Below, one piece after another: positions 1-9,916 of a stretch of 64,000 bases of DNA. A model generated the notes under the pieces. The model ran no database searches. It saw nothing but the letters and a program-made list of their open reading frames with translations, and was not told where the DNA came from. Source of the stretch: Molanna angustata (lineage: Eukaryota; Arthropoda; Insecta; Trichoptera; Molannidae); the NCBI GenBank assembly GCA_963576475.1, contig OY754982.1, positions 16,248,217-16,312,216 of the forward strand, read 5' to 3'. Numbering within the stretch: the stretch's first letter is position 1; every line of letters begins with the position of its first letter. The position numbers and the translations under genes were made by a program.

Positions 1-6
1 GTTGGT

Positions 7-160
7 AAAGGCCTAGACAGCCGAAACGGTCGGCCTATTATAAGGAAAATATACATGTAGAACCATAATCATTTTTGTTTGATTAAAAAATACCTAGTAT
101 AATGGAGTTCTACACATTATATACCGTCAGTATTAACAATTTAAAAAATACTGTTTTTTT
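7..160 (+). repeat. Penelope-like 5'-end fragment
   Basis: A short hairpin with GGC and GCC arms is followed by GAAACGGTCGG. About 60 bp further on comes AATGGAGTTCTACAC and then CCGTCAG. The same order (hairpin, GAAACGGTCG, ATGTAGAA, AATGGAATTCTACA, GCTGTCAG) is seen at 50146-50280, so the two belong to one family. The hairpin-GAAACG motif also sits at the start of the full Penelope-like elements at 9.7-15.6 kb. I therefore read this as a 5' or pseudo-LTR fragment of a related Penelope-type element. The small reading frame at 102-296 has no recognisable domain. The upstream side is outside the window, so it is not known whether this copy is also paired head to head. Confidence 0.45.
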
Positions 161-299
161 ACACTACTATTCTTTTACTCCTATCCGGGCGAAATGGCTG
201 TCCTGGATAGGATTAAATTATTGCAGAATTAAAAAAACTGTATTTGATTTTAACTTATTTTTTAAGTGTAACAGTTCCCTTTTATACTTATTTTAGGTT

Positions 300-1165
300 T
301 TACATTAAAATTTAGCTCTTTTATTATTGTTAGGACATTAAGTTCACCATGTTTAATGAGTGCTAAGATATAATATTCTGTTGTCTGTCTCCTACATCAA
401 TTAATGATTATTTTGTATGTACCTACATTTACAGGGAAAGCGTTAACTGACGTGACACGCTGGAAAAAGTAATGATTAAAAAAAACAGGGAGAAAACCCA
501 GACAGAGAGAAAAATCGATAATAAAGATTTTTTAATCGGTATTCTTGTAATTAATACATTTTTACAGTGCATGAAAAATAACCATATAACAAAATTGATA
601 TATTGCTTGCTGACATGTGGATCTGAATTTTACTAAACGTGCTAATAAACGTATAAAAATATTTCAAACTTATTTGCTCGTAAACATCCGTTTGCACCCC
701 AAAAATTCAAATCGGTCCAGAATCTCTCTTAAATCAGTCGTTGGGTTTTTCTTTTAAATTATAAAAACACACATCTATAACGGAACGTGGAACGCGCATG
801 CGTGACACTCTTGGAGGGAATTAACCGTTTCCGGACCAATATCCAAATTTCGTCCCATGCTATATGGCTGGGGTCGAACGTGTACCACCTCCAAATCTGG
901 TCCATTTTTTTGTCCCACAGTCTTGGGGCCTGCATCCTGTTTTACAGTTACGTCTTGCATCCCGGGGGATGTAGAGTCAACGACCCTGTGGAAGGACAAG
1001 ATGGCGCTAGGCATTGGCTCTCAAACCCGGTACATAAATACATAACTTAACTTCTAACTTTTGACCCCATATTAATTTTTAAGTATTCGCTTGATTTGTC
1101 TGTAGACTGTGCACATACATGTAATTTTTTGATTTTTATAATATTGAAAGCGTTTCTATGTATTT
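300..1165. other. Unassigned sequence with a GC-richer block
   Basis: Mostly AT-rich with no element I recognise. The block at about 780-1040 is clearly richer in G+C and is open in more than one frame (for example 787-1050 plus, 775-1014 minus), but none of the translations shows a known motif. It could be an unrecognised repeat or an old exon; I cannot decide. Confidence 0.3.
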
Positions 1166-1170
1166 AATGG

Positions 1171-1356
1171 CGGCTTTCGTGGTGGCTCAGTTGGATAGGT
1201 ATCTGACTGCTGATCCAAAGGTCCCGGGTTCGATTCCCGGTGGGGATACAGTTTTTAATTGTGTTTTCAGTCTAGATCAGTGAGACGATTAATGTCGTAA
1301 GTCTCCAGTATGTAGCAACTTGTTATTAGGTGCGTTTGATGCCCGAGAAGCAATAT
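1171..1356 (+). repeat. tRNA-derived SINE (family 1)
   Basis: The head has a pol III A box (TGGCTCAGTTGG) and a B box (GGTTCGATTCC) at tRNA-like spacing. A tRNA-unrelated body follows, with AGTGAGACGATTAATGTCGT and a tail ending GCCCGAGAA. The same head and body recur on the minus strand at 41096-41300 and 42325-42530, which rules out a single-copy tRNA gene. Compared with those copies, this one lacks about 35 bp just before the GCCCGAGAA tail. Confidence 0.8.
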
Positions 1357-1449
1357 AAAATAAACATTAACGATATAAAATAAAATTAATTATGTGATGT
1401 AGGTAAACACCCTAAATTGGAGTCAAATTAAACAATATGCTAAACATTT

Positions 1450-1790
1450 TTTTTAAATACCTACCATAAGTATTTTGAATATTATTGCGAATGTTACACA
1501 ATTTTAAAATTCAGCACAAATTGCCATAAAAACATTATTAAAAATATATTTTTTACAGCTTTTTTTAAAAATTAGATACTCCATACCTATGAATCGTAGA
1601 AAAATTAATCATTTATGTGCTTAAAGAATGCATAAAATCAATGTGAATTTTGTGAAAGTTTTTTCATTACATGTCCGGTTTGAGCTTTAAATAAAAAAAA
1701 ATCAACAAATTTTGGGTTTCCGATCATTTAAATCACTATTAACCATTTTTTTACGCACGCGATAGTTACCGTTACTAACAAGCAAGTTCA
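1450..1790. repeat. Dispersed repeat G, copy 1
   Basis: This AT-rich block contains CAACAAATTTTGGGTTTCCG and ends near CGCACGCGATAGTTACC. It is matched in reverse complement at 59185-59490, including the GGGTTTCC region and the CGCACGCGA end. No coding capacity is seen. It could be a non-autonomous DNA element, but I could not define its termini. Confidence 0.55.
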
Positions 1791-1911
1791 TAGTGCGGTT
1801 TTTTTTCACCTATCATGTTTTCAGTCACAAGAAAATATGTTTAGCGTTGTATTATAAAAATATGTTTAGTAATTGTGAAATCATGACTCTTCAACTCTCA
1901 AATATTTAATA

Positions 1912-2026
1912 GTAAATACTTTCAATCCTATAAGTTTTGTCAATCGTTCTTTGTTTATACTTTCCATATGACCAAGCCACCGAATCGTCTTCACTTTCAA
2001 TCTGTTATCAAAATCCTTGTTTAAGT
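1912..2026 (-). pseudogene. RTE-like LINE C-terminal fragment
   Basis: The minus strand reads a short piece with the motif KTIRWLGHMESINKERLTK. This is the RWxGH-type C-terminal region of RTE-like non-LTR retrotransposons, also seen at 27.2 kb and 51.7 kb in this window. No other part of the element is attached. It lies next to, but is not continuous with, the larger RTE-like fragment that starts at 2162. Confidence 0.6.
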
Positions 2027-2161
2027 TATACTCTCGTTCCTTTTTCTGTCAAACATCTTTTTATACATATCTTTCTAAGCTAATAAATATTCCACAGTAG
2101 TGAAGAGTAAATATATTTTTTTATAGAAGATTTCGATTACTGAAAATTCTCTCTCTCTTCC

Positions 2162-3391
2162 TTAGCTTGTATCCCACATGGTGGTGGGGTCAGCTCTCCT
2201 CACTGCGCTCCTCCACTTCGCCCTATCCTGAGCATCGTCCTCAGAGACATCACATTCCTGCATGTTCTCAGCTACCAGGTCTTTCCATCGTTTTTTAGGA
2301 CGCCCTCTGGATCTTTTGCCTGACACTCGATGGTCCAGTGCAGTGTTTCCTATATATTCTGGCGGTTTTCTAAGGATATGCCCGAACCACCTCAGCCTAT
2401 TCTCCATCAGCTTATCGGATACATCGCGTACACCCAGGCTACCTCTTATATATTCATTTCGTATTTTATCTCTTCTCGTGACGCCGCACATCCACCTAAG
2501 CATCTTCATCTCGGCTGTTTGCACTGACTGAACTTGTTCTTGAGTGACGGTCCAGGTCTCACTACCATATGTCAACACTGGTCTGATCATTGTCTTGTAT
2601 ACATGGCCTTTCATCTTCACTGGCATTCGCTTGTCACAGATTACTCCAGTCACTTCTCTCCATTTAAGCCAGGCTGCGGCAATACGGTGCTGAATGTTAG
2701 TTTCCAGGCTTCCTGACTCATGTATTATGTTCCCAAGATACTTGTATTTATCACATCTTGTGACTTGCTGTCCATCAATTGTAATTGGGTCAGTGTCTGT
2801 TTGGGGAACATTGCAAGCCATAAACTGTGTTTTGCTCACACTCAGCACCAGGCCTCCTTTCTGTAACTGGTGTTTCCACGCCAGAAGGGCTCGCTGTAGA
2901 GAGTCCTTGTCTTCGGTGCAGATTGCTATGTCGTCAGCGTATATGAAAGTCCATAGTGACTGCATTTGCGCATCCTCCGTTAGCGCGTCCAGCACCAGAC
3001 AGAATAGGAATGGGCTAAGTACGGATCCCTGGTGTACCCCCTCTGTAACTGCGATTGGTCTAGTGGTTCCTGCTGGGGTTCTTATTTCAGCCTTCACTTG
3101 TGCGTACATATCAATGATCACAGTGATATACTTCTCAGGTATATTTATTTTCCGGAGACTCCACCATATCACCTCTCTTGGCACTTTATCGAATGCCTTT
3201 TCCATGTCCAAGAAAGCAATGTATAATGGGCTTTTCTTTTCCCGATATTCTTCGGCTATCGTATTTAGGGCAAACTTTGGGTCAGTTGTGGAAATGCCAA
3301 GTCTGAATCCATAGTGATTTTTTGATAGAGAACATTCCGACCTAAGTCGACTATCGATCACTCTTTCATATAACTTCATAGTATGGCACAT
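2162..3391 (-). CDS. 5'-truncated RTE-like LINE reverse transcriptase
   Basis: An open frame of 409 aa covers the palm-to-C-terminus part of an RTE-type reverse transcriptase. Visible motifs: the motif A region FLDMEKAFDKVP with Asp62, EGVHQGSVLSP at 117-127, the catalytic YADD at 151-154, KYLG at 217-220, RWFGHILR at 334-341 and the C-terminal GRPKKRWKD at 363-371. The N-terminal apurinic endonuclease and the fingers are missing. The homology begins abruptly near the first residues (CHTMKLYERVI, normally internal), so the Met is not a native start. This is the usual 5' truncation of target-primed insertion. No stop or frameshift interrupts the remaining 1.2 kb, so the insertion looks young. 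The copy is probably not functional because the endonuclease is absent. Confidence 0.85.
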   Translation of the reverse strand: MCHTMKLYERVIDSRLRSECSLSKNHYGFRLGISTTDPKFALNTIAEEYREKKSPLYIAFLDMEKAFDKVPREVIWWSLRKINIPEKYITVIIDMYAQVKAEIRTPAGTTRPIAVTEGVHQGSVLSPFLFCLVLDALTEDAQMQSLWTFIYADDIAICTEDKDSLQRALLAWKHQLQKGGLVLSVSKTQFMACNVPQTDTDPITIDGQQVTRCDKYKYLGNIIHESGSLETNIQHRIAAAWLKWREVTGVICDKRMPVKMKGHVYKTMIRPVLTYGSETWTVTQEQVQSVQTAEMKMLRWMCGVTRRDKIRNEYIRGSLGVRDVSDKLMENRLRWFGHILRKPPEYIGNTALDHRVSGKRSRGRPKKRWKDLVAENMQECDVSEDDAQDRAKWRSAVRRADPTTMWDTS

Positions 3392-3399
3392 TAATTTTA

Positions 3400-4070
3400 T
3401 TCCACGGTTATATTCCCCTCCAAAATATTTTTTAAATTACATAAAGAAGACGATGTGGTCCTATGCAAATGAGACGGTTGAGAACCACTGGTGCAGGGGA
3501 TGGTGTGGCGTGCCAGGATAACATTTGTGGGGTAGGTACTGTTTGTTTTCGGAATAGCTGTGATTTCATCTTGGCAAATTGCAGGATACGTCTAAAATGT
3601 GAATTCGACAGGTTTAAATTATCGGCATAAAAATATTTCGTATGCTGTCGATTCCTGTGGCACCACATATGTTTTTACTCGATGGTCATGTCAAGAGATA
3701 CCTAAGATACCTACATAAAAGTCATCAAATGCTCCTTAAATCAATTCACAATAACGGTAAAAAGAACCCATCATTCTATTTTAATTTTTATGAATTTTAA
3801 GTTTTTTTTTGACATTGTCACTATGTCACAAATATTAAGCACAATTTTAAAACGTTTTTTACCTATGACGTCAGAGTTTTTTTTGTATATTTATTATTTT
3901 TATTCAAATAAATTCACTAGCAGGCGTGGTACAAATTGGCTATTTCTTCCAATCAACCATATTTAAAGTAAGATTACAAAGAGTGTGTGTTTGCAAATAT
4001 CATTTTTTTGTATTTAAATAGTACACCACGAAAAAAATGTTAACTAGTGAATTTAAAAAAAAACATTACA
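3400..4070. other. No recognisable gene
   Basis: AT-rich spacer. A 78-aa minus-strand frame at 3432-3668 has no motif I recognise. The rest is low-complexity A/T. Confidence 0.3.
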
Positions 4071-4077
4071 ACGTAAT

Positions 4078-4290
4078 ACCGACCGCCGTGGCACAGTTGG
4101 TAAGCCATTCGGTTTCTATGCGGGCGTCCTGGGTTCGTTTCTCAGCAGAGGAGAAATTTATTTCTCACGCAAATATTGCTTCTCTGGGCTGGAAACACTG
4201 GTTAGCTGGAAGAAATTGCCATACGGCAATAAACTCGCCACTTGCGCAAGGTGCAAGGAAGTGTTCATTATTATTATTATTAATAATAAT
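4078..4290 (+). repeat. tRNA-derived SINE (family 2)
   Basis: The head carries an A box (TGGCACAGTTGG) and a degenerate B box (GGGTTCGTTTC). The body ends CGCCACTTGCGCAAGGTGCA and then an (ATT)n tail at about 4266-4285. The same 3' body recurs as a 5'-truncated piece at 6709-6772, and a degraded reverse copy (CAAGTGGCGAG) lies near 32495. The 87-aa frame that crosses it is incidental. Confidence 0.75.
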
Positions 4291-4294
4291 AAAA

Positions 4295-5030
4295 TGTTAA
4301 AAAAAATAAAGGTGTGATTTGTGAGATCATCAAATTTTTTTGAAAAAATTTTTGAATCTTTGAAAAAAGCGCCTAGTCAATATTTTCTTTTGCAATCTTG
4401 TTATTAGTTATCTGAGAATCTAGAGTATGTTGTTATTATTCGACAATGTAGGTAGCCTATTAGCGAAGACTTTTAATTGGCTGTCAAATTTTTATAGAAG
4501 ATGATTATTTTATTTTTATTTTTTATAACACTAATGTATAACTGTTAGTTTTCTAAAATAATATAAACAAAAAATACTGTTTTAAACAAAAATTAGAAGC
4601 AAACATAATATACATATATAAATCTATTCAGTATACCTATAGCCAGTATCTTTACATTTGTACCTATATGAGACTATGTCCGTTTTTCTTAGGGTGGGAC
4701 ATGGTGAAGAAGACATTTGGACATGCAGACTAAAATACTTCTTCATAATAATATATGTATGTTATAAATATAGCTGGAAAGAATTTTGAAGAACACTAGA
4801 GGTTTTTCGGGAATTTATAAATTAATAAAGCATGATTCATGAATATTATAATGATATGTATATGGACAGAAATTGTTTCAATTGTCTGAATTTTTTTTTG
4901 TTTTAGAATTTTTGATTGACTTGTTTGTTTATTTTTTGGGTCAGCCGTTCATCGTTCATTTTTTCAATAAGCCCAAACTTTTTTATACCTAATATCCTTA
5001 TTTATTTTTATTGACAAACATTTTTTCAAT
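4295..5030. other. No recognisable gene
   Basis: AT-rich sequence with scattered short repeats. I see no element ends, RNA gene or coding frame here. Confidence 0.3.
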
Positions 5031-5035
5031 ATCTC

Positions 5036-5215
5036 AATAGAGACGAAGTTGGGATATTTTAGAAGAACCAGGAACTCGAGGCACCTACAGGCCTTACGAC
5101 CTGTCATCGGCTGGTTTACGATCACTTTATGCGCTTGCGCAACGTTCACCAATTATGCCTTCTTATTGAGTTCCCTTATCGATGTAATTTTTGAAAGTTC
5201 TATATATTTGAATAG
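5036..5215 (+). repeat. Dispersed repeat B, copy 1
   Basis: This block begins ATCTCAATAGAGACGAAGTT, contains ACGACCTGTCATCGGCTGGT and ends near GAAAGTTCTATATAT. Close copies lie at 40692-40875 and, more diverged and shorter, at 47322-47425, all on the same strand. No pol III box or open frame is evident. Its class is unknown; a LINE 3' end or a SINE body are both possible. Confidence 0.65.
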
Positions 5216-5309
5216 TGTGTAACATTTTACCTGAAAATAATGCATTATTACTATTGCCATCTATGGAGTAACGGAGAAACCTTTTTTATTTATATCCTTA
5301 TTTATCTTG

Positions 5310-5430
5310 CATTCTCTCCTCAAGTCCTAATTTTTTAAATCAAATATTCTGTTACATAGGTACTCTTCTTAATGATCTCATTTCTACAGCACTTATTCTA
5401 CTTTCATGCGTTTTTTTGATACGTAATAGT
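5310..5430 (-). pseudogene. RTE-like LINE relic
   Basis: The minus strand reads KKTHESRISAVEMRSLRR, matching the QKTHESRINAVE...SLRRMCG segment of the RTE-like copy at 27.1 kb. Only this piece is left. Confidence 0.5.
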
Positions 5431-5439
5431 TATAATTAA

Positions 5440-6180
5440 TTATGATAAGATTATTGTTGATTATAATTGTTGATTTCAAAAAATAATTATTTAAGTTAAA
5501 TTGATTTATTTATTTATTCATTTACTTATTTATTTATTTCTGTGTTTATTTATTTCCTTATTTTTAGGGAAAACATACAGCATGCAAATTATCATTTGCC
5601 AAAATAGTTCCCTCATCATACATCATATTATAAAAGTTTACAAAAAAATATTGGATGTATATATCGTTTTGAGCATGGCTCTTTCCACACGAGTGGGTAT
5701 ACAATCTGACTACCGAAAATTTCAAGGTTAATGTAACACAGTCCCCAAAATTGTGAGATAAAAACGATGCAGAAGGTACGTATAGAGAGATAGGTACCTA
5801 CATAGTTAGTTGTATGACAGGGGAATGGACCAAAATAGATCACTCTCCAGGATGCGAGCAACGAACCCAGGACTCTGGAGGTAATATGTTTATATTAGTG
5901 TATTAGTTTAGATATGTTATATATGCACATTTGTTTTATGCTATAACAAAAAAATATTTTGGCTATAAATTCGTATTTTTTTAATATGCAATCACCCTAC
6001 AAGACAAACAACGAATATTGCTATGATTGAGAGAGTAACTACATTTTTTTTATATTTTTATAAATAATTTATATAAGTAAATCATGCGGGTTTTTTACCA
6101 TAAGGCAAACTCTTTCAATCAATCCAGGCTACTTGAGGTATATATAAAGAATTCCTTCTTCAATAAAAAGAAAAAACTCG
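5440..6180. other. Low-complexity and unassigned sequence
   Basis: A (TTTA)n-type low-complexity run lies at about 5503-5565. The rest is AT-rich with no motif I recognise; short frames at 5501-5731 and 5628-5861 have no domain signature. Confidence 0.35.
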
Positions 6181-6185
6181 CAATT

Positions 6186-6833
6186 GAATATGTTTTACTC
6201 TTCACTACCCCAAGGGGTATCGTGGAGAGTTATGAATTCGCATTTTTTAAGCCTATTTTTTAATTTAAGATTATCAATTAGTATCATGCTGAGATTGTAT
6301 TCTGAAAGTTTCATCACAATGTATCTGTGTGTGCTACCATGTAATGTGCTACATACGACGTGTTTATTCTACTCTATCGATAACAGACTCAAGTACCTAC
6401 GCATTCGATAATTTTCAAATTTGTATATCTAATACTCGCTTAGACCCCATTAGAATTATTAACTTCTCAATTTTATTAACTGTCAAATAGTTCAAAATGA
6501 CCCCAAGCTCACGAAACTTACTATTTAAAATATTATTATATAATTTTATTTTAAAATTGCTAAAAAAGCACACCACTTTCCTAAAATGGAATTGAAAAAT
6601 TATCAAGTTTCAATAAGAATATTTAAATCAAAAATTATTTTACAAAACTCATTTCATGAAAATGTTGATAATTTTCCATACAAAATTTGAATTAGAAATC
6701 GGCAGACGGTAATAAATTCGCCACTTGCGCAGGGTGCAAGGAAGTGTTCATTATTTATTACTTATTTGAATACATTGTAGAGTGACTTGTTTATGAGGAG
6801 CTTAGCGTTGGCCACAACCCACTCGTTATGTTT
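6186..6833 (+). repeat. Dispersed repeat C, copy 1, with SINE insertion
   Basis: A ~600-bp non-coding repeat whose order of landmarks is shared with 44070-44632: TTACTC.TCACTA near the start, ATCATGCTGAGATTGTATTC, GTGACCCCAAGCTC-like, CATTTCATGAAAATGTTG, and GTTGGCCACAACCCACTCGTT at the end. In this copy a 5'-truncated SINE piece (6709-6772) interrupts the sequence; the other copy is continuous there. The 75-aa frame at 6184-6411 is not conserved in the second copy. The element class is unknown. Confidence 0.7.
6709..6772 (+). repeat. 5'-truncated SINE family 2 insertion
   Basis: It carries CGCCACTTGCGCAGGGTGCA and the ATTATT-like tail of the SINE at 4078. It is flanked on both sides by TTTGAAT, consistent with a short target duplication. 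Comparison with the uninterrupted repeat C copy at 44.6 kb shows the empty site directly. Confidence 0.6.
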
Positions 6834-6834
6834 A

Positions 6835-7600
6835 TACAGTTAAAAACAAAACATGATTTTATTATTTAACGTTTCGAAAAACTCACAACGAATGTGATAA
6901 ATTTTGCAGATTAACAGTGAATTATATTTTGTTTGTATGCCACAAAATAACTAATAATTTTTTTTATTTTAAGTAGGTAGGTATTTTTATTTAAAATTTA
7001 GCACAAGAAGATATGTAAAGTTCCTATTCTTAATTTATTAATGAACCAGTAGTGGCTACCAGAAGACTTCGTGTCAGTCACAGATAACTTCTCATGCATA
7101 CCACACCAACATAATAATATTGTAAGAACCTTTGTACGAGAACAGTATTATAGATTTAACGAGCTCTTCATGTCTGCATTAAATCTTTAATATTACAATG
7201 CTTCAAGTGTTATACGCGATGTATGCGATGTTATTGACTTGTATTGCGGAAAGCTTCGCCAATAATATGAAATCTCACCTTCCATTCTTCTCCAGAGTTC
7301 AGTCCATCTTAATCGTCGTTCAATAATAATGGGAGAATGTAACGGGTATTGACACTATTGATGGCGAATCATAGAGATGGCATCGAATGCACCATCATAT
7401 CTTTCTATACGCTGGTCAAAGATTCCTATAGAAAATATTCTTCAACTATGATGTTTCGACTAGTGATGGGCAAGATAAGTCTTGATTTTACAGTCCAATA
7501 TACTTCTATACCAAAACTCAGAGTCTGGAAAGAAATACGCCCTTTACAATGTTTAATATGTGCAATTGTTAATGATTCAGTATCTTAACCAGCAAAAATG
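6835..7600. other. No recognisable gene
   Basis: AT-rich. A 79-aa plus-strand frame at 7349-7588 has no motif I recognise and no supporting context, so I do not call it a gene. Confidence 0.3.
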
Positions 7601-7605
7601 CTCAT

Positions 7606-7801
7606 TAAGGCTGGGTTGTTTCAACAAAAGTAACGGTAATAGTATAGTTAAAATACTTTGATTTCGTGAAATTGTTCAAAAATGAATTGTTTGACGCCAT
7701 TAGATTTCAATGAAACAACCAAAACTTTTAAATAATTTTACGAAATCAAAGTATTTTAATTATACTTTTACTGTAATCTTTGTTCGAGAAACACAGCCAA
7801 A
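7606..7801. repeat. MITE-like inverted-repeat element D, copy 1
   Basis: About 195 bp with imperfect long inverted arms. The left end reads GGCTGGGTTGTTTCAACAAA and continues to a TAAAATACTTTGATTTCGT block; the right end is a diverged reverse complement ending CACAGCC. The left end recurs in reverse at about 40303-40322 (AACAACCCAGCC). No coding capacity. A non-autonomous DNA transposon fits best. Confidence 0.6.
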
Positions 7802-8910
7802 GTTGATTAAAGTAAGATTAAGATCATCTTCAGACCTAAGCAATTTTTGAGGTTTTATTGATTGAATAATAACATCAATTCATAAAACAATAAATGAAGA
7901 TTTCATACTATAGGTACGTTGATATTAACAAATGTTATGATTGAATACAGAGAAAGATTAAAATAAGATTATGATCGATTACTGAATTTTACATTTTTAA
8001 GATTACCGCAAAATAAGAACGTACTAAGAAAGTTTCATGAGTAGCTCCCCAGATCTATGTTTAAAAATCTACATTCTTGATTTTTTTAATAAGTTCTGGT
8101 TTTTAAGTGAATTATTTTTTTTTTAATTCTTTTTCGGATAATTAAAAAAAATTAGATCTTTTGCGGTCTATCGTAAAGTTAAAAAACTTTTCATCATGCT
8201 ATACACCTATTGTAGAGACCAACCTTACGTGTAGGTAATCTATCATTGATTCGATAAATATTTTTACCAATTTTCTTACAGAAAATGAAAGTCTCTATCC
8301 ATTTTAAATTATAGAGTTTAAATTATAGAGAATACATTTCTAATTTAATTTTTTTACCTAGTTGTTCAAACAAATTTTAAGTTGTTGATTGAAGTCGGAA
8401 TTATGATAAGATATGGTCCGTGGCAATATTCTAGGAGCCACATTAGACAAGAATAATTAATTGTTTTCTTTCCAGCAGTGTGTATATGTAACAAGAAATC
8501 AATGGTGGGCTGATTTAGTTACATTTACTTATGTTGCTATTCTTATTTATTACATTGTTTAAAAAAATATTTTTGCACGATGCCCATTTTTTTAAATAAA
8601 AAAAGACTCTTGCTACAAGATCATGTCACTACAAGACACAACCGAGTTTTTAAGAACTATGAATGAAAGACCAATACCGGTGGTATATTTGTGCATGACT
8701 AGTTTTGAAGAGTATACAAAGAAATTCCAACGGCTTTCCCTATCATAATGATTTAACAAATATCCATTACCGGTGGATGAATGCAAAGGGCATGAGTCTT
8801 AAATAATTCAAATAGACAATGAGTCCTTAAATAATTTCCATAAAATACTCTTCATCTTCTTTTAACAGACGAAGCATATTTAAAGCAACCGATGGATTTA
8901 TATAAATTAC
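7802..8910. other. No recognisable gene
   Basis: AT-rich sequence without element ends, RNA genes or supported frames that I can see. Confidence 0.3.
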
Positions 8911-9680
<770 letters not shown>

Positions 9681-9875
9681 TGTTAAATCTAAGGTTTTCG
9701 CGAGTACAAAATATGTTATTATTAAGTATTTTGGGGATAACCCGCGTCAAATTATGATTCCCGAGAGAATCAGTCGTCTGCCGACGTTTCGTCTGAATCT
9801 CATCAGACATTTTCTAAAGGCGCCTTGTTAATAAATTTTCGTCTCGAGGGATAGTGCACGCACGTCCGTTCGAGT
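9681..9875 (-). mobile_element. Penelope-like pseudo-LTR, left partial unit
   Basis: This 195-bp stretch repeats, on the minus strand, the beginning of the element that follows: the 5' leader, the ATG (at 9810) and the first ~43 codons ([14 protein letters not shown] and on to LRFN). It then stops at TTAACATA, where the TA tract takes over. It is therefore the start of a second unit downstream of the full copy at 9917-12577, cut off at its 3' side. Such partial tandem units are typical of Penelope-like elements. The matching partial on the right ends 34 bp earlier. Confidence 0.9.
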
Positions 9876-9916
9876 CGAAAGCTTACTACCAAGTGAAAGT
9901 TTGAAAGGAAGCCGCG

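Noticed and set aside
2694..3314. 206-aa plus-strand frame
   Set aside because: Antisense of the RTE-like reverse transcriptase; no motif of its own.
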